From contig NZ_QVQV01000002.1 in the NCBI RefSeq assembly GCF_003429005.1, positions 1 to 64,000 on the forward strand: a DNA stretch of 64,000 nt. Reading direction: 5' to 3'. The stretch comes from Paraburkholderia sp. DHOC27 (lineage in GTDB: Bacteria > Pseudomonadota > Gammaproteobacteria > Burkholderiales > Burkholderiaceae). Below the pieces are notes generated by a model, which worked only from the letters and a program-made list of their open reading frames with translations, was not told the DNA's origin and did not search any database. Below are positions 1 to 7,229 of the stretch, piece by piece. A program made the position numbers and the translations under genes. Position 1 is the stretch's first letter, and each line of letters starts with the position of its first letter.

Positions 1-416
1 TGAGAGTTAAACCCTCAAATACAGATTCAAATCCAGCCTCAAAACCCGACATCTCTATCTAGCCAGCCCCCGACGTTTCAATCTGGCCTCGACATTGGAT
101 GTAACCGCCAGGTAGTAATGTCATACCTGAGTCAATCCTTCAATTACAAAATCTCCCCACCCAAGCCTCACACAATAAAAATGTAAGCCACACGCGGCGC
201 GTGACCAACTCGCTGTGTCCCTCTGTCCATCAGCGATCCCCACACATTGCCAATGCGGTGAGGCGTCGGCCCGAATCCCCAAACACATTACCGCCACCTT
301 GCGTCCAGATTCATGTCAGTGCGTCAGCGCACTGACGGTAATGTTTGCCATGCGCCTAATGCGAAAAAAACCGCGAGTGAGATCCCCGGGAAAAACGAAC
401 AAGGAGGCATCAGTCC
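1..416. other. Non-coding leader region upstream of the acyl carrier protein gene
   Basis: No open frame here looks like a protein. The first 200 bases are more A/T rich than the rest of the window. The stretch holds one strong inverted repeat at 315-336 (listed separately) and ends with a strong ribosome binding site, AAGGAGG at 401-407, nine bases before the ATG at 417. A promoter is expected here but I cannot place it with confidence. Confidence 0.6.
315..336. promoter_or_regulatory. Perfect inverted repeat upstream of the ACP gene
   Basis: The arms GTCAGTGCG (315-323) and CGCACTGAC (328-336) are exact reverse complements around a four-base centre TCAG. The element sits about 80 bases before the ACP start, where an operator or an mRNA hairpin could control the two-gene operon. 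It is not followed by a T run, so it is not a simple terminator. Which protein binds it, if any, is unknown. Confidence 0.4.
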
Positions 417-668
417 ATGAAAACAGCAATACGGCGCATTCTCTCCGAATCAGGTGGTCTCGACGTACCCGTAGACTCACTCACAGACAAGTCCGACCTC
501 TATGCGGCCGGGCTTTCATCGCTTGCGACCGTACATCTGATACTCGCGCTGGAAGCTGAATTTGGCATCGAATTTCCGGCGTGCGTGCTCACACGCCGGC
601 TCTTTTCGAGTATCGACTCGCTCGCCACAGCAATCGGTCCATTGCAAGTAGCGAAGGCGTCGGCATGA
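417..668 (+). CDS. Acyl carrier protein (83 aa)
   Basis: A stand-alone acyl carrier protein that would hold acyl or aminoacyl groups on a 4'-phosphopantetheine arm. The attachment motif is AGLSSLATV with the modified serine at about residue 35, preceded by the usual acidic helix (DKSDLYA). Length fits the family (75-90 aa). The start is fixed by AAGGAGG nine bases upstream. The stop overlaps the start of the next gene in ATGA, so the two proteins are probably made in fixed ratio. It is not the fatty-acid AcpP: the DSL signature is replaced by SSL and the flanking helices differ. Its cargo is unknown; the downstream dehydrogenase is the best candidate partner. Confidence 0.85.
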   Translation: MKTAIRRILSESGGLDVPVDSLTDKSDLYAAGLSSLATVHLILALEAEFGIEFPACVLTRRLFSSIDSLATAIGPLQVAKASA

Positions 669-1900
669 ACGGCCCGGTCCTGCATGAGACGATGACCCGC
701 GGCGATACCCGTGCGCCTGTCATGGTTGTGCCCGCATCGGACTGGCGTGCGGCCGCCCAGCGCGTCGCCGCTGTCGCCGCGCAATTCGCGGATGCGGTGG
801 ATCGCGAGGCGCGCTTCCCAGCCGAAGCCGTCGCGGCCCTGCGTGACGAACGCCTGCTCTCGGCGATGGTGCCCGCCGCCTGCGGTGGCGCGGGCCTCGG
901 CGTCGTCGAAATCGGAGCGATCTGCGAGATTCTCGCGCAGGCGTGCGCCTCGACGGCCATGATCTACGCCATGCATCAGATCGAGATCGCATGCATCGAT
1001 AAACACGGCGGCGCTCTGGAATGGCAACGAGGCCTGCTCAGGCAGGTGGTCGAGCGTGAGTTGCTGCTGGCGTCGGCGACCTCCGAGGAAAATATCGGCG
1101 GTAGTCTGCGCACCAGTTCGTGTGCCGTCGAGATCGAAGGCGGGCGTTTTCGGCTGGAAAAACTGGCGCCGACGATTTCATACGGCGCCTACGCCGACGG
1201 CATTCTGGTCACGGCACGCCGTACGCCCGAGTCTGCTCCAGGCGATCAGGTGCTGGTCGTCGTGCTGAAGGATGACACGCAGCTCGAAAAGCGTGGCGCA
1301 TGGGATTCGATGGGCATGCGCGGAACCTGCAGTGAAGGATTCCGTCTGATCGCCACGGGCCTCGTGCAACAGATCATCCCCACGCCGTTCGCCGATATTG
1401 CCGACCAGACCATGCTGCCGCTCTCGCACACGCTGTGGGCCGCGGTATGGACCGGCGTCGCCAGCGACGCGGTGAATCGGGCCAGCGCGTTTTTCCGTGC
1501 GCAGGCGCGTGCCAAACCCGGCTCCATTCCGGCGGCGGGCCCACGGCTGGCTGAGGCGGTGGCTCTGCTGCACATGATGCAGGCTCGCCTCACCACAGGC
1601 CTTGCGACCGCGCAGCGCGTCCATCAAGAGGTGGACGGCGACTGCCAGGCCGACATGCCACTCGCCGCGATCCTCGGTTTCGCCACCGACATGAACACGC
1701 TCAAGCTGAGTATCTCCACCACGGCGCTGCAAGTGGTACAGGAAGTACTCCTGATCTGTGGCATGGCCGGTTATAAAAACGGCACGCCTTACAGTGTGGG
1801 ACGTCACCTTCGCGATCTGCACTCGGCGCCGCTCATGATCAGCAACGACCGCATCGTGCAAAACACCGCGAATCTGCTGCTCGCGCAGCGGCCGGTGTGA
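665..1900 (+). CDS. Acyl-CoA dehydrogenase family flavoprotein (411 aa)
   Basis: FAD enzyme of the acyl-CoA dehydrogenase fold, expected to desaturate or oxidise an acyl thioester. The N-terminal helical domain (MVPAACGGAGLGVVEIGAI) and the C-terminal helical bundle ending in RHLRDLHSAPLMISNDRI are typical of the family. I chose the ATG at 665, inside the ATGA overlap with the ACP stop, over a longer frame starting at 581 that would run through the ACP gene. The coupling suggests it works on a substrate tethered to that ACP, as in carrier-bound dehydrogenases of natural-product pathways; this is inference. No ligase, ketosynthase or thioesterase lies nearby to name the pathway. Confidence 0.8.
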   Translation: MNGPVLHETMTRGDTRAPVMVVPASDWRAAAQRVAAVAAQFADAVDREARFPAEAVAALRDERLLSAMVPAACGGAGLGVVEIGAICEILAQACASTAMIYAMHQIEIACIDKHGGALEWQRGLLRQVVERELLLASATSEENIGGSLRTSSCAVEIEGGRFRLEKLAPTISYGAYADGILVTARRTPESAPGDQVLVVVLKDDTQLEKRGAWDSMGMRGTCSEGFRLIATGLVQQIIPTPFADIADQTMLPLSHTLWAAVWTGVASDAVNRASAFFRAQARAKPGSIPAAGPRLAEAVALLHMMQARLTTGLATAQRVHQEVDGDCQADMPLAAILGFATDMNTLKLSISTTALQVVQEVLLICGMAGYKNGTPYSVGRHLRDLHSAPLMISNDRIVQNTANLLLAQRPV

Positions 1901-2040
1901 CACGCGTGCATGGCTGCAACACTTGCTGGAGAAGTGCCCCGGTGGCACGGCGACGCGACACTGGGGCGATAGTTATACTTCACGCATTGCAAGGACGTCG
2001 CCGGACGCGCGTGACGCGTGGAACTCCCCTTCCCTGCGCC

Positions 2041-2463
2041 TCACGATCCCAAGAGAGTAAGCGTGCAGGAAACCGAGTGATGGCAGTTCAAAATTTCCGG
2101 TCCGCAAAACGGGAGCAACGCGCTGAGGAGGCTGCGCACTTTGCTTCTGCAAGTCTCTTGCCGAGCTTCTCCCTTGGCCTCTAGGGCGTCGTACTGTACC
2201 GGCTGATCGGCGGCCGCCCTTCTAGTTCGCGCAAGGTTGCGAAACAGCGGTTTCAGGGCTGCCATGAAAGGATGTGCCACCCGCGCCGCGTTGTGTGACT
2301 GCTCCCATCGCCGCACTGTGTCGATCGGTATATTGAATGCCTTGGCGAACTGCGCCTGAGTCTTTCCTAAAGCGAGACGAAACTTTCGCATCTCTTTCCC
2401 AGGCGGTTGATCCGGCTTGGTTAGCAAACCTGACTTTGAAACGACTATTTTTGCATGTTTCAT
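2041..2463 (-). CDS. XRE-type helix-turn-helix protein (140 aa), solitary
   Basis: A small DNA-binding protein. Residues about 24-75 form a helix-turn-helix of the XRE/HigA antitoxin type (KEMRKFRLALGKTQAQFA, then IDTVRRWEQ). AGGAG lies nine bases before the ATG at 2463. The last 55 residues (cysteine, histidine and leucine rich) do not look like a conserved domain, so the gene may be read through into former non-coding DNA. An antitoxin of this kind normally pairs with a RelE/HigB toxin, but none is adjacent. It reads in the same direction as the membrane protein at 2580-3071 and may control the insert it sits in. Start and HTH are well supported; function is not. Confidence 0.65.
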   Translation of the reverse strand: MKHAKIVVSKSGLLTKPDQPPGKEMRKFRLALGKTQAQFAKAFNIPIDTVRRWEQSHNAARVAHPFMAALKPLFRNLARTRRAAADQPVQYDALEAKGEARQETCRSKVRSLLSALLPFCGPEILNCHHSVSCTLTLLGS

Positions 2464-2517
2464 TCGCTCTTTCTCCTGATGGTAGCGGGTTATGGCGCGA
2501 AGCCTTTAGGCAATTGA

Positions 2518-2542
2518 CGACCGCCACAGCCTTCGGCGGTCG
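2518..2542 (-). terminator. Stem-loop downstream of the 163-aa membrane protein gene
   Basis: CGACCGCC (2518-2525) pairs perfectly with GGCGGTCG (2535-2542) around a nine-base loop. It lies about 40 bases beyond the stop at 2580 and before the HTH gene. No good U tract follows on the minus strand, so termination is only possible, not shown. Confidence 0.35.
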
Positions 2543-2579
2543 CGCCAACCGCCGTTAGCTATCCAAACCTTGCGCCGTG

Positions 2580-3071
2580 TCACTGGACTTTGACCCGTCC
2601 CGATGCGCTCGCTGCGGGCGCGCCCAGCAGCGGTGCAGAGGCATGCGGCGGGACCGCAGCGTCAGCCACGCGCACCACTTCGATGCTCCATGGCAACTCA
2701 TGCAAGAGAAATCCTCCTGCGGTTGCAACTGCACCCGCAACGGCGAAGACCGCCCTTAACTGACCAAGACGGTGCACCGTGCGCCAAAACCACCCTTCTT
2801 TTTCTTCGCGTTCTTGCAACTCGAAAGGCGCGAAGACGATTTTTCGCATGGTCAATACATTCTGGTACCGCGTTAAGCGGCAGATCATGTAACGGCGGTC
2901 AAGTTCGATCGTTATCAGGATCGTCTCGCCGGACGCCAAGGCGTCTGGTGTCCGCTCGAGCTTGTGCCAACTGCTCCAATATTCGGAGGGAGTGAGCGTT
3001 GCAAGTTGACGTTGAAGTTCTGGTGCCCCAGGATCGAGCTTGGTGAAAAATCCTTGCGCTTCGGTCTGCAT
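2580..3071 (-). CDS. Hypothetical single-span membrane protein (163 aa)
   Basis: I do not recognise this protein. The start at 3071 is set by GGAGG seven to eight bases upstream; a longer frame to 3146 has no such site. Residues 1-100 are soluble and charged (KIVFAPFELQEREEKEG). Residues about 105-124 (LRAVFAVAGAVATAGGFLL) form one likely membrane helix, followed by an Ala/Pro-rich tail of about 35 residues. It is divergent from the large ATPase at 3254 with 182 bases between the starts, so both may share a control region. The pairing of a P-loop ATPase with a small membrane protein resembles the make-up of some defence modules, where the membrane protein is the effector; this is speculation. 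Confidence 0.6.
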   Translation of the reverse strand: MQTEAQGFFTKLDPGAPELQRQLATLTPSEYWSSWHKLERTPDALASGETILITIELDRRYMICRLTRYQNVLTMRKIVFAPFELQEREEKEGWFWRTVHRLGQLRAVFAVAGAVATAGGFLLHELPWSIEVVRVADAAVPPHASAPLLGAPAASASGRVKVQ

Positions 3072-3253
3072 TTTTGCCTCCGGTTTCCGGAGCTTCGCCG
3101 GGTGACGTCGCGAGACCAAGGTATCAAAGCCTGGCAGGCGAATCACGACGGTTCGAGCAGGGTATCTGCGGACGATACGGATGCAATCGAACCCAAAACG
3201 TCGGCCATCGTTCGGGGGACGCTTTTTATCCGCTTTTGCGAAAGGTGGCGGCT

Positions 3254-5395
3254 ATGGATGCTCGCTGGAAGCAGATCCCTGTATTCCAGATCGGAAATCG
3301 CCAGGACATTCAACCGTGGCAAACCGATCCAAGAAAAGTCCTGTTGAAAAGGCACAAGGTCGGGCTTGTCATGGTTCCTCCGGTCGATCTGGACGACTTC
3401 CTGTCTCCAGATCAAGTTGAGTCCTGCCCCACCCATTTCGTACATGGCTTGAAAGGCTCTGGGAAAACAAGTTTGTTGCTCGCCAAGCGGGCGTTACTCG
3501 ATGGCGAGGTTGCCGCCAGAAAACTGCTTTGTGTTCCAAGTGGGTTTCCGTATGTTTTCTCGCCGTTCATGGATGCAACAACCATCAGCTTTTCCTCTTG
3601 GGAAGCGCTCGGCTTTCATACCAAAGAGGCGTGGAAATACGCATGGCTGATACTGCTCGGCGCCTACCTGCTCAATTCAGTGGACCGCGATTCGGAGCAT
3701 CTGGATCCGCCGGCACCCCCGGTGTTGAGCGACAATTTGATCCGTATTCTTGGCGCATCGGCGTCAGACTCAAAACTCGATGAAAGAAGATGGGTTGCCT
3801 GTTTCAAGCATCTCATCGAGACCACGCGAGGTAACGCTGAGGACACTTTACGAAGAATCTACGAGACCGAAGTGCGTTCCCGCCTGAAGTCAGTCGTAGA
3901 TAGATTTCAGCGCCCAATATTTATATTCGTGGACGGGATCGATGAAACGTTTTACGGCCCGGGCGGCTCCCCTCTTTTGAAACTTGCAAAAGACCGGGAA
4001 ATGCAACGACATCTTCCTCAGGATGAACGCGGTACGGGACTGGATCCCAACATCCTCGCGCGTGAAATATGGGTAAATGCCCAGACTAGCCTGCTCGCAG
4101 TCTCGACCGAGTTCCTCGTTGAGTTTGACGGTTGGATAAATCTTATCGGCTCGATGCGATCTGAAGCGTATCTCGAAACGACACAGCAAGGTGCGCAAGG
4201 GGTGGGTCAGCGCTCAGACATCGTTCAGGCTATCACCTACACTCATGATCATCTTGAAGCCATATTTCGGGCCAATCTGCGGGCTACCATGAAAGTCCAC
4301 AGCTACGACAAGCCTAGTCGCGATGACGAGATTGTCCGGTTTTTTGGAGTCTCCGAACTCCGCAACAGCGTTACGGGGATTGACGAATCAATCTTTCAAT
4401 ATGTCCGTCGGCACACTTTCGAGGAGCCTCGGGACTTGATGCTGATTGGCGGCCGACTTTCGCATCTGCCGGAAGATGCCCGCGGCGAATTTCAGGAAAT
4501 TTCCGAAATTGTGATCGCCAGCACTTCAGTGATCCTCTATGACTATTTTAAATTCATGGATGAAGAGTGGGATCACGATTTCGAAAACATCGTGCTTCAG
4601 CACATTCCCCGGAACATTTTCACGGATAGTGACGCCAGGGAGCTGAAACAACGGTTCTCTCAGTCAGAGAATATCAATGCGCGGGATCCGTTGACATATC
4701 TGTATCGACGCGGACTGATCGGGGTCGTCTCTGAAAATCTGATCCAACGATTTCATAATCAGGTGCGGGTAAATGGCGCGGACAAACTGTCTGCTCCGAA
4801 ATCGAGCATGTATTTGACTCACCCCGCGTTGGATCCGTTGATAGCCCGTTCGCGGGAAGTAGCCGGACTGGAGAAATTCCAGAACACGACCGGTATCGCG
4901 ATTGGTAACCGGATTCCCTGGATTGCCGGAATGCGACTCAAGCGGATTCAGCTACATCTGGACGGAATGGCTGTCAGACTAACCATCGATGGGATGGACG
5001 TTTCTGAACCGGGGCGTGAGCGTGCGTTGCAAACATTTCATACGCTCTCAGATATTCCCACCGCTCTGTTTGTCGCCTGTCTGCGACAGATGGTCAAGCT
5101 TAGTCTGGACGAGCCGTTGATATCATCGGTCGTCGCCCAGATAAAGGAAATGGTGGCCGCGGGCGTGGTGACAAAGACACAACAGCGCAAAGGCCGAACC
5201 ATCGAGACCGTGGAATACATCGAAGACCTGCTTCTGGACCCTGAAAGACAGCCCGCACCATTTGAAACGATCCGGAACCGGTTGAAGGAATACAACATTG
5301 ACAATGTGAATCCACATCGATCAATGAAAACCAGGCGAATGGGCTTTCACGGGATAAACTGGAAAGATATTCACCTGATTTCGTTTGAAAAATGA
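3254..5395 (+). CDS. P-loop ATPase (713 aa), possible Sll1717-type or KAP/STAND-like NTPase
   Basis: Large ATP-binding protein. Walker A is GLKGSGKT at residues 65-72 and Walker B is PIFIFVDGIDETF at 221-233, with aspartates followed by Glu231 as the likely catalytic base. There is no signal peptide or clear membrane segment. The region after residue 310 is long, charged and without a domain I recognise. The start at 3254 has AAAGGTGG upstream; a longer frame from 3074 overlaps the divergent gene and is disfavoured. Codons are visibly more A/T-rich than in flanking genes, which suggests acquisition by transfer. The pattern resembles the P-loop ATPase group named after cyanobacterial Sll1717, but I cannot confirm this. 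Candidates: antiphage ATPase, or an orphan signalling NTPase. Confidence 0.7.
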   Translation: MDARWKQIPVFQIGNRQDIQPWQTDPRKVLLKRHKVGLVMVPPVDLDDFLSPDQVESCPTHFVHGLKGSGKTSLLLAKRALLDGEVAARKLLCVPSGFPYVFSPFMDATTISFSSWEALGFHTKEAWKYAWLILLGAYLLNSVDRDSEHLDPPAPPVLSDNLIRILGASASDSKLDERRWVACFKHLIETTRGNAEDTLRRIYETEVRSRLKSVVDRFQRPIFIFVDGIDETFYGPGGSPLLKLAKDREMQRHLPQDERGTGLDPNILAREIWVNAQTSLLAVSTEFLVEFDGWINLIGSMRSEAYLETTQQGAQGVGQRSDIVQAITYTHDHLEAIFRANLRATMKVHSYDKPSRDDEIVRFFGVSELRNSVTGIDESIFQYVRRHTFEEPRDLMLIGGRLSHLPEDARGEFQEISEIVIASTSVILYDYFKFMDEEWDHDFENIVLQHIPRNIFTDSDARELKQRFSQSENINARDPLTYLYRRGLIGVVSENLIQRFHNQVRVNGADKLSAPKSSMYLTHPALDPLIARSREVAGLEKFQNTTGIAIGNRIPWIAGMRLKRIQLHLDGMAVRLTIDGMDVSEPGRERALQTFHTLSDIPTALFVACLRQMVKLSLDEPLISSVVAQIKEMVAAGVVTKTQQRKGRTIETVEYIEDLLLDPERQPAPFETIRNRLKEYNIDNVNPHRSMKTRRMGFHGINWKDIHLISFEK

Positions 5396-5445
5396 TCAAT
5401 CGTCGCGTGCGCCGGTATGTGAACGCGACTCTCTGATCGAGGTGC

Positions 5446-5475
5446 CGCCCAAATCCGCTCCATCGGGTTTGGGCG
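5446..5475. terminator. Stem-loop between convergent genes
   Basis: CGCCCAAATCC (5446-5456) and GGGTTTGGGCG (5465-5475) pair with a single G-T wobble around an eight-base loop. It lies between the ATPase stop (5395) and the convergent gene stop (5515), the expected place for a two-way terminator. It lacks a clear T tract. Confidence 0.4.
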
Positions 5476-5514
5476 CGAAGCTTCAAAGGCTGACGTACGC
5501 ATCCCGCTCCGCAG

Positions 5515-5712
5515 CTAGGCCCCCAGTTCCTGGAAAGCATGACCATTGGCGTCGAGCTCCTTCAGAAGCCCTGGCGCCAGCTCGCTTTCCCATTCGTGTC
5601 CTTCGAATTGCCAGTCGCTGGCATCGGCGAGATCAGGCAACCCTGCTCCCTTGCGCACGTAGAGTCCGAGCGTCGGTTTCTTCAGGTTGATGTAGAAATC
5701 GAATTCCTGCAT
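5515..5712 (-). CDS. Conserved small protein (65 aa)
   Basis: Starts MQEFDFYINLKKPTLGLYV. The ATG at 5712 has GAGGT eight bases upstream; the longer frame to 5781 overlaps the preceding gene and has no such support. The protein is soluble and acidic, with DASDWQFEGHEWES in the middle. I recall proteins of this kind beside host-attachment genes in Burkholderia but know no function. It follows the host-attachment gene by 31 bases in the same direction and is probably the last gene of the stress operon. Confidence 0.65.
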   Translation of the reverse strand: MQEFDFYINLKKPTLGLYVRKGAGLPDLADASDWQFEGHEWESELAPGLLKELDANGHAFQELGA

Positions 5713-5743
5713 GTCGTGCACCTCACGCAAACCGGAAACCAGA

Positions 5744-6103
5744 TCACTGCTTGCGCAGACGCGCTTCGATTTCACCGGCACTGAGTCCGGCCAGATCTTC
5801 GCTGATCTGCTCGAAGATCATGCGACGCGTATCCTCGCTCAAATCGGCGCGCACCATGCCCAGAAACCTGGGCTCGATAGCGAGCCGCAGGCGGTTGTAG
5901 CGTTGATGCAGCCGCCCTTTCTCGATGTACTCGCCCACGCGTTTGGCAAACTTCTCGCGGTCCTTCTCCGTTAGCATCGTCCCGGTGTATTCATCGTTGA
6001 CGAGTTCTTCGACCGCCTGCAGGTCGAGCGTGAGTCCAGGCATCTGGAAAACGCGCGCTCGGCCACCGTCAGCCACCACCAGCCAGGTCACTTCGACCAT
6101 CAT
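5744..6103 (-). CDS. Host attachment family protein (119 aa)
   Basis: Matches the family named protein required for attachment to host cells, an eRF1-like fold. Features are the N-terminal strand TWLVVADGGRARVF, the YTGTMLTEKDREKFAKRV segment and the helical C-terminus (EDTRRMIFEQISEDL). Length is slightly short for the family (about 140 aa). AGGAGGT precedes the start closely. The name comes from one bacterial attachment study; the relation of the fold to ribosome release factors makes a translation or stress role plausible here, since the gene sits after Hsp20, Lon and a peroxidase. A strong hairpin at 6129-6160 separates it from the peroxidase gene. Confidence 0.75.
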   Translation of the reverse strand: MMVEVTWLVVADGGRARVFQMPGLTLDLQAVEELVNDEYTGTMLTEKDREKFAKRVGEYIEKGRLHQRYNRLRLAIEPRFLGMVRADLSEDTRRMIFEQISEDLAGLSAGEIEARLRKQ

Positions 6104-6128
6104 GCACCTCCTGCAGGAAACGTTTCAA

Positions 6129-6160
6129 CGCATGCATTCGCACCGCTGCGAATGCATGCG
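6129..6160. repeat. Perfect 14-bp stem hairpin between peroxidase and host-attachment genes
   Basis: CGCATGCATTCGCA (6129-6142) and TGCGAATGCATGCG (6147-6160) are exact reverse complements around the loop CCGC. This is the longest perfect hairpin I found in the window. It lies 26 bases before the host-attachment start. It could stop or process the upstream transcript so that the two halves of the operon are expressed differently. No T tract follows on either strand. Confidence 0.6.
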
Positions 6161-6179
6161 CGCCCTCCTCGCTCATCGT

Positions 6180-6215
6180 CGCCAGGCCTCGCTGAGGCTC
6201 CACGCCAGGCCTCGC
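6180..6215. repeat. 13-bp direct repeat, two copies
   Basis: CGCCAGGCCTCGC occurs at 6180-6192 and again at 6203-6215, just downstream of the peroxidase gene stop. Purpose unknown; may be a relic of local duplication. Confidence 0.4.
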
Positions 6216-6227
6216 CAATGCTTCGCT

Positions 6228-7211
6228 TCAATCAGCCAGACCGCTGAGAAACTTGCGGGCCGGCGCGAAGAACGTGACCCCGGCAACCGCTTTCGAAAAG
6301 TCGAGGATCCGGTCGTGCAGCGGCGGCGGATCACCGACGAACATCCGCTCCAGCATCCTGTCGATCACCCACAGATGACGGCAATAGCCGATGAAGTAGG
6401 TGCCATACTCGCCGCGGCCCGGCACGGCGAACGGCATGTTGTCGCGCAGGATGTCGTGTTCCCCGTCTGCATCCTCGATGGTGCAGAGCGTCTTGTGCGA
6501 TTTCTGGCCTTCGGTCGCGTCGGGCAATTCGGTGTTGTCGAACTTGTTGCGGCCAATGATCCCCTGCTGCGTTTCCACGCTCTGCGCGCGCCAGGCCGAG
6601 AGGTCGTGCAGGTACTTCTGGATCACCACATAGCTGCCGCCGGCATAGGCGGGATCTTCGCTGCCTACGATGGTCGCTTCAGGCAGATCGAGCCCATCGG
6701 GATTCGCGGTGCCGTCGACGAATTCGAGCAGGTCTCGGCCATCGAAGTAACGAAACCCGGCCACGTCGTCGATGGCCGTCGCTGCATCGCCGAACGCCTC
6801 CAGCAGCAGCTTCTCGAACTCGACGATCACGCCCGTGGAATCGGCGCGGATGTGATACAGCAGATCGCCCGCCGTGGCCACCGCCGTGTGTTTCGCACCG
6901 CGTACCTCCTTGAACGGCGCGAGTTCGCGAGGCGCGGGTTTGCCGGTCAGCGGTCCCCACGCACGATGCGAGATGCCCACGTTGCAGGTGAACACGCCAC
7001 CATTGGCGCGAATCCGGACATCCTTGACGAGATCGTCGGTGCTGCCCACCACGTCGCGCGCCGTGGCGAGCGACGCCTCATCGTCCTTGACCACGAGGAT
7101 CAGGAACGCGGCGGCGGCCGAGAGCGGCGCATCGATGGATTGCGGCTCGGCATCGAGCGCCTGCTGCGCGGTGGCGATGGGCGAAGGGATCGGCGAAGGT
7201 GTTGGGCTCAA
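6228..7211 (-). CDS. DyP-type peroxidase (327 aa)
   Basis: Haem peroxidase of the dye-decolourising family, class B (YfeX-like), which uses hydrogen peroxide to oxidise a range of substrates. The DyP signature FVDGTANP is at about 164-171 with distal Asp166. The proximal haem ligand is His239 in QKSHKTL, and Arg256 in ILRDNMPF is likely the distal arginine. There is no signal peptide, so it is cytoplasmic. It lacks a clear encapsulin-targeting tail. The start is a TTG at 7211 with AGGAG six bases before it; no other in-frame ATG lies in the first part of the protein. It follows lon by 18 bases, so it belongs to the Hsp20-Lon operon and probably serves oxidative or protein-damage stress. Confidence 0.88.
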   Translation of the reverse strand: MSPTPSPIPSPIATAQQALDAEPQSIDAPLSAAAAFLILVVKDDEASLATARDVVGSTDDLVKDVRIRANGGVFTCNVGISHRAWGPLTGKPAPRELAPFKEVRGAKHTAVATAGDLLYHIRADSTGVIVEFEKLLLEAFGDAATAIDDVAGFRYFDGRDLLEFVDGTANPDGLDLPEATIVGSEDPAYAGGSYVVIQKYLHDLSAWRAQSVETQQGIIGRNKFDNTELPDATEGQKSHKTLCTIEDADGEHDILRDNMPFAVPGRGEYGTYFIGYCRHLWVIDRMLERMFVGDPPPLHDRILDFSKAVAGVTFFAPARKFLSGLAD

Positions 7212-7229
7212 GATGTCTCCTGCGGCGCG

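Noticed and set aside
500..1027. Long open frames opposite and inside the acyl-CoA dehydrogenase gene
   Set aside because: High G+C leaves antisense frames open; composition is arginine-rich with no domain, and the plus-strand gene has family motifs.
2041..3071. HTH gene plus 163-aa gene as a toxin-antitoxin pair
   Set aside because: The 163-aa protein has a membrane helix and no toxin motif, and a stem-loop separates the two genes.
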